Below, piece after piece: positions 56,202-64,000 of a DNA stretch of 64,000 bases; the stretch's first letter is position 1, and the number at the start of each line of letters is the position of its first letter. The position numbers and the translations under genes were made by a program. The DNA lies in contig JADJJK010000017.1 in NCBI GenBank assembly GCA_016706545.1, positions 62,001 through 126,000 on the forward strand, read 5' to 3'. Origin of the DNA: Myxococcales bacterium. GTDB lineage: Bacteria > Myxococcota_A > Polyangia > Haliangiales > Haliangiaceae. The notes under the pieces were generated by a model. It was not told the DNA's origin, searched no databases, and worked only from the letters and a program-made list of their open reading frames with translations.

Positions 56202-57176
56202 CTACTCCACCCAGCCCAGGCGTGCCCAGCGAGGGTCCCCGCGCACCAAGGACCTGGCCGGCCACCAGATGCCGCGTACCCGGCCGACGACGGCCGCGAG
56301 CGGTACCGCGCCCAGCGCCGGGAGTCATTTGGAGTTCCATCGGCTGTCGCCCAGGACGAACACCGCGCCAGGCGGCACCACGCAGGCGGCGCCATCCATC
56401 GTGGCCTGCATGGGCGGCTGGATCGGGGCGTCCGCTGGAGGGGGAGCGTCGTACGGGGACGGCTCACCATCGTCGGCGTTGGGGCAGGGCACCTCGGCAC
56501 CTGTGCCCGGATATGATCTCGTGCTGGTACCCCCGGGGTGATCGAAGATGCGGTAGCGGCGACCGCCCAGCGACTCCTCGTACACCGCGACGTTCATCTC
56601 GAACGGGTCCTGAACCGAGGACGGCGCCAGGGCCCGGTGCGGGACGGCGGCGCCCTGGAGGACCGGGCGCTGACCCTGCATCGCCACTGCATCACCGGCG
56701 ACGCCGATCACTCGCTTCATGAAGAAGTGTCCGGTGCCAGGATGCCGGAACACGATGATCTCGCCGCGCGCCGGGCTTCTCCAGCGCAGGCTGAGCTTGT
56801 CCACCAAGAAGTGATCGCCCAGGGTCAACGCTGGAAGCATGGAGGTGGACGGCGCTCGGAAGGACTGGTGGACGAACTCGCGCTGTAGCCAATCGCTGCC
56901 CCCGAGCAGGAGCAAGGCTAGCGCTGCGATCGGCAGGTACCGCCGCTGCGCGCGCGCACCGCGACGGCAGGCGCGGGCGGCGTCCACCGCGGAGGCGAGG
57001 AGCAAGAGCGCCGCCAACGGGAGCAGGGCCGGCCACAGCACCAGGACGCCGATGCACACGTGCGCCAGCGCGCCCAGCGCGAGCGCGGCGCGCAGCCGGC
57101 CGGTGAGGCACTGGTACAGCATCGGCGCGACGCCGCCGAGGAGGCCCGCGACCACCCATCTCCCCGTGCTGATCAT
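56202..57176 (-). pseudogene. lepB: Signal peptidase I, interrupted near its C-terminus
   Basis: A type I signal peptidase: several N-terminal hydrophobic segments (to about residue 92), then the catalytic dyad Ser112 in SFRAPSTSMLPAL and Lys154 in GHFFMKRVIGVAGD. After a large insert (residues about 170-255), the last conserved box starts VFVLGDSRWNS. There an extra A (in AAATGA) makes a TGA stop at 56325, giving 283 residues. Dropping that A restores NSNDSRRW, and adding one G in the following GGG run restores GAVPLAAVVGRVRGIWW, the expected family end, to a TAG at 56202. So two opposite single-base indels in homopolymers separate the open frame from an intact gene. The catalytic residues are upstream, so a truncated enzyme might still fold poorly. 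This may be sequence error. Confidence 0.8.
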
Positions 57177-57353
57177 GGGCAGCAGGGTAGCGCAGTCGTG
57201 GTGGCGGCGTCGCGTGCAGGTTCGGCGGATAGGAGGGGCGATGTCCGGCCCGCGCTCCTGGTGATCGCCCAGGGGCTGGGGCGGCGCGCGCTGGGCGGCG
57301 TGGGAGGTTGCGGCGAGGCAGGATTCGGACCATCCTGCCGCCCGGAGGTTCCC

Positions 57354-58586
<1,233 letters not shown>

Positions 58587-58601
58587 TTGGGGCTGCCGCT
58601 C

Positions 58602-61043
58602 GTGGCGCGGTGGCGCGCGGTGCTCCCGGCGGGGGCGCTGGCAGTGCTCTCGCTGGGAGCTTGCCGCGCGCCAGAGGCGGCGCCCGCGCCATCTGTCGAG
58701 CCCGCTGGGGACGAGCGCTCGGTGTACGAGGTAGCTGCCGGCCCCGCGCTGGCCGCGGCCCCGCGTCCGGCGCGGCACATCGGCCGTGGCCAGCCGCCGC
58801 AGGTGCTGGCGTCGCTGCCGGTGCGCGCAGACCCCGGGGCGGGCGCGCCGTGGCCGCCGCTGCGCACGCCGATGATCTGGCAGATCCCGGGTGCTCGTCC
58901 GGCGCTGGCGGCGGTGACTGGCGTCGAGGCCGCGGGCCAGTCCACCGAGCTCATCGAGATCGATCGCGGCGTGGTGCGCTGGCGCAGCCGCGAGCCAGCC
59001 GGGATCATCGTCGGGGTCACCGCGCAGGCGATCGTCGGCGCCGAGCGCGGCACCTGGGCGCTCGGGCTCGACGGCGCCGCCCTGTGGCAGACCGAGTCCC
59101 CGTTTCTGGCCATGTCGCAAGACGCGGTGGCGGTGGCGGGCGCGCAGGGCAAGGTGACCGTGCTGGACGCAGGCTCCGGCCGAGAGCTAATGCGGCTGAG
59201 CTTGCCGGAGGGCTTCGTCGCCACCGACGTTCGCTGGGTCTGTCCGGCGCGGCGCGATGTGTGGATCATCGATCAGCGCGGCGCGCTGCATCGCGTGGTG
59301 GCGCTGGGCGCCGAGGACGGCAGCGGAGCAGCCCGCGCCTCCGCCCGCGCCTCCGACCGCGGCCTGCTCGCGTGGACCGCCGAGCCGGCGGTGACCTCGG
59401 CGGTGACCTCGGCGGTGACCTCGGCGGTGACCTCGGTGGAGGGCTGCGCCGGCGACGTGTTCGCCGCGACCGTGGCCGACGCCTGGGGCCGCTACGAGCT
59501 GCTGCGGCTGGCGCGTGACACCGGCAAGGTCGCGGTCCGTCTGCCGGGCGTGCTCGGCCACTGGCTGCAGGCCGATGGCACGGTGGTGGTGGCGCAGGCG
59601 GCCACCGCGGAGTCGCCGGCGGGCGTGCGGCGCTTCGACGCCGCGCTGCGGAGCGCTCAGCTCATGACCCCGCGCCAGCTCGGCGGCAAGCTGGCGGCGT
59701 ACGGCGACCGGCTGCTCTTGCGCGCCGGTCCGGCGCTGGCGCTGGTCGATCGCCACGGCGAGGTCACCGCGCTCGCGGTCGAGGCAGACTCGGCGGCGCT
59801 GGGTGACCAGGCGCTCTTGACCGCGGTGTCGTCACGCTCCGCGGCCCACACGGTGGCGCGCTGGCAGCTCCCCGCGCACCCTGGACAGGCGGGGGCTGGC
59901 TGGGTCCGCGCCGCCGCGCCGGTGCAGGCGCCCGCGCCGCTGCGTGAGCTGGCGGAGCTGGAGGCCGCGCAGCTAGCGGAGCGGCCAGGCGAGCCCTCGG
60001 CTGCGCTCGCGGCGCGTGACGGCGTGCTGCCGGCGGCGGTCTCGATCCCGCTGCCGGGCAGCGCGGAGAACTCCGCGGTGGTGCCGTTTTCCGACGGGGT
60101 GATCGCGGTCTTGCGCAACTCGAGCGGGCTGTCGCTGACGCGGCTCGACAGCAGCGGCCAGGTGGTGTGGGCGGTGCCGGGCGCCTGCGCGGGCGAAGCG
60201 GCCGTGCTGGCGGCCGACGGCGACCTGGTGGTGTGCGCGGTGCGCACCGCGGTCGGACACGGCCCGGTGACGGCGTACGCCGCCGGCACCGGCGAGCAGC
60301 GCTGGCGGCGCGAGCTCGTCGCGGAGCAGCTCCAGGTCCACGACGACCTGGTGCTCGTGCGCGGCGCCGACCGCGCCGCCGTGCTGCGCGCCGATGGCCT
60401 GGAGCTGGCCAGCGTTCGCAGCGCCAGCGGCGGCGCCGTGCCGGCGGCGCTGATGTCGGCGGGGGGCGCCACGTTGCTGGTGAGCGTGGAGGGCGCCTCC
60501 GTGGTGGCGCGCTGGCCCGCAGCCGGCATGCTGCCGGTGTGGGCGGTGGCTGTCGAGGGCGTGGTCTTGGAGCTGCGCGCCGCCGGCGCGCACGCGCTGG
60601 TGGTGCTGGAGGGCGGAGAGGCCTACACCTTGCGCGGCGTCGACGGGCACGCGGCCTCATTGCCGGCGGAGGCCGAGCGCTGGTTCGTGACCGGCGAGGG
60701 GCTCCTGGCGATGACCAGAAGCCGCGTCGACACGACCGCGCCGCTGCATGACCGACCTACGCGGCTGGCGCTGTTCACGGTGGATGGCGCATCGCGTTGG
60801 GAGTACGATGTCGCCTTGCCTGGACGCATCGACGTGCTGGCCAGCCCCACGCCGGGCGACAGCGCGGTGGTTTTCGGAGACATGCAGGAGTTCGCGCTGG
60901 GCCTGTCGGCGAGCGGCCCGGCGCGCATGCTGCTCCTGCCGGAGTCGGCCGCCGCCTGCACCTGGGTGCGACCCTCGGTTTCGGGCAAGCCAGCCCGCTG
61001 GGTCGGGGTGTCGGCTACCGCAGCCCGCCTGTGGGTGCTCTGA
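58602..61043 (+). CDS. PQQ-like beta-propeller lipoprotein
   Basis: An 813-residue lipoprotein. GTG 58602 is preferred; a TTG at 58587 directly after the thiolase stop is possible. The signal LPAGALAVLSLGAC places the lipid Cys at residue 21. Many short WRSREPAG, ALWQTESP, QVVWAVPG and QRWRREL-type strands match PQQ/WD40-like propeller blades, seen twice in different parts, so two propellers are likely. A 12-bp repeat encodes AVTS four times between them (59388-59435). Such propellers often act as scaffolds or sensors; no cofactor site is evident. Confidence 0.75.
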   Translation: MARWRAVLPAGALAVLSLGACRAPEAAPAPSVEPAGDERSVYEVAAGPALAAAPRPARHIGRGQPPQVLASLPVRADPGAGAPWPPLRTPMIWQIPGARPALAAVTGVEAAGQSTELIEIDRGVVRWRSREPAGIIVGVTAQAIVGAERGTWALGLDGAALWQTESPFLAMSQDAVAVAGAQGKVTVLDAGSGRELMRLSLPEGFVATDVRWVCPARRDVWIIDQRGALHRVVALGAEDGSGAARASARASDRGLLAWTAEPAVTSAVTSAVTSAVTSVEGCAGDVFAATVADAWGRYELLRLARDTGKVAVRLPGVLGHWLQADGTVVVAQAATAESPAGVRRFDAALRSAQLMTPRQLGGKLAAYGDRLLLRAGPALALVDRHGEVTALAVEADSAALGDQALLTAVSSRSAAHTVARWQLPAHPGQAGAGWVRAAAPVQAPAPLRELAELEAAQLAERPGEPSAALAARDGVLPAAVSIPLPGSAENSAVVPFSDGVIAVLRNSSGLSLTRLDSSGQVVWAVPGACAGEAAVLAADGDLVVCAVRTAVGHGPVTAYAAGTGEQRWRRELVAEQLQVHDDLVLVRGADRAAVLRADGLELASVRSASGGAVPAALMSAGGATLLVSVEGASVVARWPAAGMLPVWAVAVEGVVLELRAAGAHALVVLEGGEAYTLRGVDGHAASLPAEAERWFVTGEGLLAMTRSRVDTTAPLHDRPTRLALFTVDGASRWEYDVALPGRIDVLASPTPGDSAVVFGDMQEFALGLSASGPARMLLLPESAAACTWVRPSVSGKPARWVGVSATAARLWVL
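59388..59435 (+). repeat. 12-bp in-frame tandem repeat, 4 units
   Basis: Four exact units of GCGGTGACCTCG encode Ala-Val-Thr-Ser repeats in the propeller lipoprotein. Confidence 0.95.
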
Positions 61044-61104
61044 TTGGCCTGATTGGCGTGATCGGTGCGGACTCGGCCGCCGCAGTCCTGTTATAAATCG
61101 ATCC

Positions 61105-61764
61105 ATGGCTCTTCCGCTTCGCGCTGCGCTCCGTTCTGCTGGTCGATTTGCGATCAAGAACCCGACGACGATGCTGAGCATGGCCCGGCACGCGCTGGGC
61201 ATGCGAGTGGCGGTGCCGCTCGACGCGATTCGCTGGTTCATCGCCAACACGCCGCCCAGCCGCAAGGCGCCGCAGGACGTGACCATCGGCACCAAGCCGC
61301 CGGCGGTGTCGGTGGGGGCCACCGTCGATCTGATGGGCACCACGGTGCGAGCTGGCGCGGCGATCCGCGTCGATCGCATCGAGATCGGCGAGGAGACCTT
61401 CAAGGTGGCGCTGCGCATCTCGGACGTCACCATGAAGGTGCTCGGCGACTCGGCGACCCCGGTCGCTGGCCTCATCAAGTCGGGCGCGCTGGACCTCTCC
61501 AAGCCCGGCAACCTGGCCAAGTTCATGCCCAAGCGCCCGGCGGTGCTGGTGGAAGCGCATGACGACATGGTGGTGCTGGATCTGATGCAGAACCCCAAGT
61601 TCGCCGCCAACGATCGCGTGCGCAAGCTGCTCGGCACCGTCACGCCGGTGCTGCAGGTCTCGAGCATGAGCACCGAGGGCGACTTCCTGGTCCTGCAGCT
61701 CAAGGCCAGCCCGTTTGGGCTGCCGCGCGCGTTCAACGCCGCGCGGGCGCTCGCGTCCGGCTAG
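61105..61764 (+). CDS. Conserved-looking soluble protein, unknown family
   Basis: A 219-residue protein without signal peptide. A basic helical N-terminus (AALRSAGRFAIKNPTTMLSMARHAL) is followed by a beta-rich region: VSVGATVDLMGTTVRAGAAIRVDRIEIGEETFKVALRISDVTMKVLGD, then VLVEAHDDMVVLDLMQNPKF and VLQVSSMSTEGDFLVLQLKASPFG. It could be a lipid- or membrane-surface-binding fold. No family is named. TATAAA at 61092-61097 may be part of its promoter. It is followed by msrC-like gene after 17 bases. Confidence 0.65.
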   Translation: MALPLRAALRSAGRFAIKNPTTMLSMARHALGMRVAVPLDAIRWFIANTPPSRKAPQDVTIGTKPPAVSVGATVDLMGTTVRAGAAIRVDRIEIGEETFKVALRISDVTMKVLGDSATPVAGLIKSGALDLSKPGNLAKFMPKRPAVLVEAHDDMVVLDLMQNPKFAANDRVRKLLGTVTPVLQVSSMSTEGDFLVLQLKASPFGLPRAFNAARALASG

Positions 61765-61781
61765 GCTGACCAGGCTCGATC

Positions 61782-62264
61782 ATGGAAGCCACCAGCTTCT
61801 CTTCGAGCGACCCGGCCACGCGGTACGGCGAAGCGCGGTCGCAGCTCCAGGCGCTGTGCGATCCCTCGGAGGACCTGATCTCCAACCTGGCCAACGCGAC
61901 CGCGCTCCTGCGCGACTGCATCCCGGCAGCGTCGTGGGTCGGGTTCTACGTTCGCCGCGGGGCCGAGCTGGTGCTGGGGCCCTTTCAGGGCAAGGTGGCC
62001 TGCACGCGGATCCCGCTAGGTCGCGGCGTGTGCGGCGCGGCGGCGTCGTCACAGCAGACGGTGGTCGTGCCGGACGTGGAGCAGTTCCCTGGCCACATCG
62101 CGTGTGACTCCGGCTCGCGCAGCGAGATCGTTGTCCCCATCGTGCGCGCTGGCCAGGTGGTGGCGGTGCTCGACGTGGACAGCTATGAGCTGGCCGCGTT
62201 TGGCGAGGTCGATGCGCGCGGACTCGGCGCGCTGGCCGAGGTGATGGCGAGCTGGGCGTGGTAG
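61782..62264 (+). CDS. msrC: Free methionine-(R)-sulfoxide reductase (GAF domain)
   Basis: A 160-residue GAF-fold enzyme. The motifs GPFQGKVACTRIPLGRGVCG and VPDVEQFPGHIACDSGSRSEIVVPI are those of fRMsr (MsrC/YebR), and the three redox Cys are all present (Cys74, Cys84, Cys108), spaced exactly as Cys84, Cys94 and Cys118 of the Escherichia coli enzyme. It reduces free methionine-R-sulfoxide in the cytoplasm, usually with thioredoxin. The stop overlaps the GTG of the next lipoprotein gene by 7 bases, so they are co-translated. Confidence 0.93.
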   Translation: MEATSFSSSDPATRYGEARSQLQALCDPSEDLISNLANATALLRDCIPAASWVGFYVRRGAELVLGPFQGKVACTRIPLGRGVCGAAASSQQTVVVPDVEQFPGHIACDSGSRSEIVVPIVRAGQVVAVLDVDSYELAAFGEVDARGLGALAEVMASWAW

Positions 62265-63376
62265 CGAGCCTGGCCGCGACCCGGAGCGTCGCTGCCGGGC
62301 GGTTCCGGACGCTGACCATCGCCTTCGCGGCGCTCGGCGCCAGCGGCGCGCTGGCCTGTCAGGGCCAGGGCCGGTCAGGCGAGGGCAGCGCTGGCGCGCA
62401 GGGCCGAGGCAGCGCCGCGGGCGCGGGCGCTGCGCCCATCGGCCCGATGCCGGGCCCCGCGCTCGCCGGTGAGCGCGAGCCAGCGCCCGGGAGCCAGGAC
62501 CCGCCGGGGACCCAAGACACGCCGAGCACGGCAGCCGCGCTCATCGCGCGCCTCGGCGCCATGCCAGTGTGGGAGGGCGTGGTGCAACGCGGGCTGCTCC
62601 TGGATCGGCGCGGGCAGCGCGGGGTGCTCTTTGGCCGGGTTGGCCCGGCGGTGGGCGAGGGCACGCGGGTCTGGCTCATCGACGACACGGAGGGCGACGG
62701 CTGCCTGGCAGCGCGCGCGGAGTTCCCTGGCGCTGCGCCGCCGCTGGGGGCGCGCGTCGCGGTGACCGGCGCCTGGGTGCTGGTGCAGCCAGCCGCGCCA
62801 CCGCCGCCGCCTGCCGTCCCGCCGGCGCCAGGCGCCGTCTCGCCGAAGCTGGAGCCCGCGCCGGAGCCTGCGCGCTGGGTCTGGCGGGTGGAGTCGAGCG
62901 TCGGCCTTGGCGAGGGCGGCGAGGCCCGGAGCGTCGACGGTGACGCCGCGCTGCCTGGCGCGGTCGAGACCTCGGAGAGCGGCCAGGCGCCCGGCCAAGC
63001 GCCCGGTCAGGCGCCTGGGCAGGCGCCTGGGCAGACGCCTGGGCACGAGCCAGCGTCACGGCCGCGGCCCGCTGGCGCGGTGCTGATCAGCAAGGCCAAG
63101 GACAACGACCTGGTCGCGTTCGTGGTCCTGGCTGCGCCCAGGCGCCTCGGGGAGGGCTGGGTGGTGGGCGATGCGCTGGGCAGCCCCGCGATCGCCACGC
63201 TCTTTCTCCCAGGTGACCGCCCAAGCTATGGCGGCATCGATTTCCGGCAACCCGACGAGGTCTGGCGCCTGCGACGCGGCGTCACCTACGTCGTTCGCAT
63301 CGGCAAGGTTCGCCGCAAGGACCCCGCCAAGCCAGCGCAGATCAACGCACGCGGCGCGCCGATCAAGGTATCGTAG
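62258..63376 (+). CDS. Lipoprotein with Gly-Gln-Ala-Pro repeats
   Basis: A 372-residue protein. The GTG at 62258 overlaps the msrC end. The signal FAALGASGALAC puts the lipid Cys at residue 34. A Gly/Ala/Pro linker precedes a small domain (about 110-185: MPVWEGVVQRGLLLDRRG, GTRVWLIDDTEGDGCLAARAEF), and after a second linker with a 12-bp repeat (62981-63040) a last domain (LVAFVVLAAPRRLGEGWVVGDAL; DEVWRLRRGVTYVVRIGKV). The family is not recognised. Function may relate to envelope redox repair by its coupling to msrC, but that is only context. Confidence 0.7.
   Translation: MVASLAATRSVAAGRFRTLTIAFAALGASGALACQGQGRSGEGSAGAQGRGSAAGAGAAPIGPMPGPALAGEREPAPGSQDPPGTQDTPSTAAALIARLGAMPVWEGVVQRGLLLDRRGQRGVLFGRVGPAVGEGTRVWLIDDTEGDGCLAARAEFPGAAPPLGARVAVTGAWVLVQPAAPPPPPAVPPAPGAVSPKLEPAPEPARWVWRVESSVGLGEGGEARSVDGDAALPGAVETSESGQAPGQAPGQAPGQAPGQTPGHEPASRPRPAGAVLISKAKDNDLVAFVVLAAPRRLGEGWVVGDALGSPAIATLFLPGDRPSYGGIDFRQPDEVWRLRRGVTYVVRIGKVRRKDPAKPAQINARGAPIKVS
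62981..63040 (+). repeat. 12-bp in-frame tandem repeat, 5 units
   Basis: Five 12-base units encode Gly-Gln-Ala/Thr-Pro in a linker of the lipoprotein. Units differ mainly at silent third positions, pointing to an older array under coding constraint. Confidence 0.92.
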
Positions 63377-63509
63377 GGCGCTCCTGGTGTCCGAGGAGAG
63401 GGCGACGACATCAGGCCAGTCTTGGCCACGAAGAGGGTCTGCACGGAACGGGGCGATGGCCGAGCTTGCGTAGCGGTTCGACGAGGAAGCAGCGTACGGA
63501 GGATGCATC

Positions 63510-64000
63510 ATGGATTCCTATGTGGTCCGGCGGTGTGAGCCCAGCGAGATACGTGAGTCGATCGAGCAGCTCTGGGAACGCAACCTGCCCATCGAGCAGA
63601 GCGCGGTCGACAAGTTCTCCTGGCTCTACGAGCAGGCCCCGCTGGTCCCGCGCGATGTGTTCGTGATCGCGGCGGCGGCGCAGGGCGGCGAGCCGGAGCG
63701 TCCAGTCGGCACGGCGGGAGTTGGCCTGCGCGATATCTACGTTGGCGGTGGATCCGGAGCCCGCGCCGAGATCTTGCGCGCCGGCCTCCTGGCCGACCTG
63801 GCGGTGGATCGCGAGCATCGCACCGTCGCGCCGGCGCTGCGGTTGGTCCGGGAGGTCAGGGCCTGGGCGCTCTCGGAGCTGGATCTGGCCTACGGGTTTC
63901 CCAATCAGCACGCGCAGGGGGTGTTCCGGCGCGTGGGGTACTCGGCGCTCGGCGCGATGTCTCGCTACGTTCGCGTCCTGCGATACGGCTCGTATCTGAG
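63510..64000 (+). CDS. GNAT-like acyltransferase, C-terminus beyond window
   Basis: Partial: 163 codons from ATG 63510 and still open at the right edge. GGAGG at 63498-63502 sits 7 bases upstream. The start YVVRRCEPSEIRESIEQLWERNLP and the later LLADLAVDREHRTVAPALRLVREVRAWAL, then GFPNQHAQGVFRRVGY, fit GNAT-fold N-acetyltransferases, with AVDREHRTVAPAL as the acetyl-CoA-binding part. Similar genes often occur in polysaccharide clusters, but nothing else in the window supports that. Confidence 0.7.
   Translation, partial: MDSYVVRRCEPSEIRESIEQLWERNLPIEQSAVDKFSWLYEQAPLVPRDVFVIAAAAQGGEPERPVGTAGVGLRDIYVGGGSGARAEILRAGLLADLAVDREHRTVAPALRLVREVRAWALSELDLAYGFPNQHAQGVFRRVGYSALGAMSRYVRVLRYGSYL

Noticed and set aside
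61050..61100. Full promoter before the gene at 61105
   Set aside because: TATAAA is a good -10 candidate, but no -35 box lies at the right distance, so no promoter was called.

Overview
The window is very GC-rich and densely coded, and it reads like a chromosomal segment of a myxobacterium (Myxococcota; the exact order is uncertain). Supporting signs are a MYXO-CTERM-type sorting signal, many secreted lipoproteins with Cys-rich or low-complexity linkers, a bacterial Ser/Thr kinase facing an ECF sigma factor, a HARE-HTH protein, and strong G/C preference at third codon positions. No CRISPR array, rRNA or prophage is visible. Most coding regions are single genes or 2-3 gene operons.

Left part (1-22 kb). 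A large SpvB/RHS (TcdB-like) secreted protein runs off the left edge. It is followed by a Cys-rich lipoprotein of unknown family, then a universal-stress-protein gene translationally coupled (TGATG) to a 2823-residue cyclic beta-1,2-glucan synthase-like gene (GT84 + GH94). A 14-bp tandem array covers that gene's stop codon. From about 15.7 to 20.6 kb the segment looks mosaic. It holds two less GC-rich secreted-protein genes, a REP-associated-type Y1 transposase, a dispersed 37-bp palindromic repeat, a degenerate repeat cluster, long gene-poor gaps and a tiny basic ORF. An alpha/beta hydrolase and a two-gene tRNA operon (Arg-TCG, Lys-CTT) with a consensus promoter and stacked terminator hairpins close this part.

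Middle (22-48 kb). A 1334-residue surface protein carries a MYXO-CTERM signal in its middle followed by a second lipoprotein-like signal, apparently two exported proteins joined in frame. Then come a DUF/YdcH pair, a lipase, a CopA-like copper ATPase divergent from an orphan OppD-OppF pair, a frameshifted DUF4388/J-domain/TPR protein, RsgA, an ExbB-ExbD-ExbD-like operon, a LeuA-like synthase, an HD phosphohydrolase, FdhD, a sulfatase-fold lipoprotein without the usual catalytic Cys, and a Cas4/RecB-like PD-(D/E)XK nuclease behind an ECF sigma factor.

Right part (48-64 kb). The ECF gene and a Ser/Thr kinase diverge from an unusually A-rich 0.69-kb intergenic region full of inverted repeats. 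Next are an exported protein, a HARE-HTH protein, a GNAT enzyme, two paralogous von Willebrand A lipoproteins, a signal peptidase I gene interrupted by two compensating indels, a thiolase, and a run of co-directional genes (PQQ-like lipoprotein, unknown protein, free methionine-(R)-sulfoxide reductase, lipoprotein, partial acetyltransferase).

A theme across the window is short tandem repeats with unit lengths divisible by three (9, 12, 15, 18 bp) inside linkers or N-termini of otherwise ordinary proteins. Function calls are family-level readings of the translated sequence. No database search was run.
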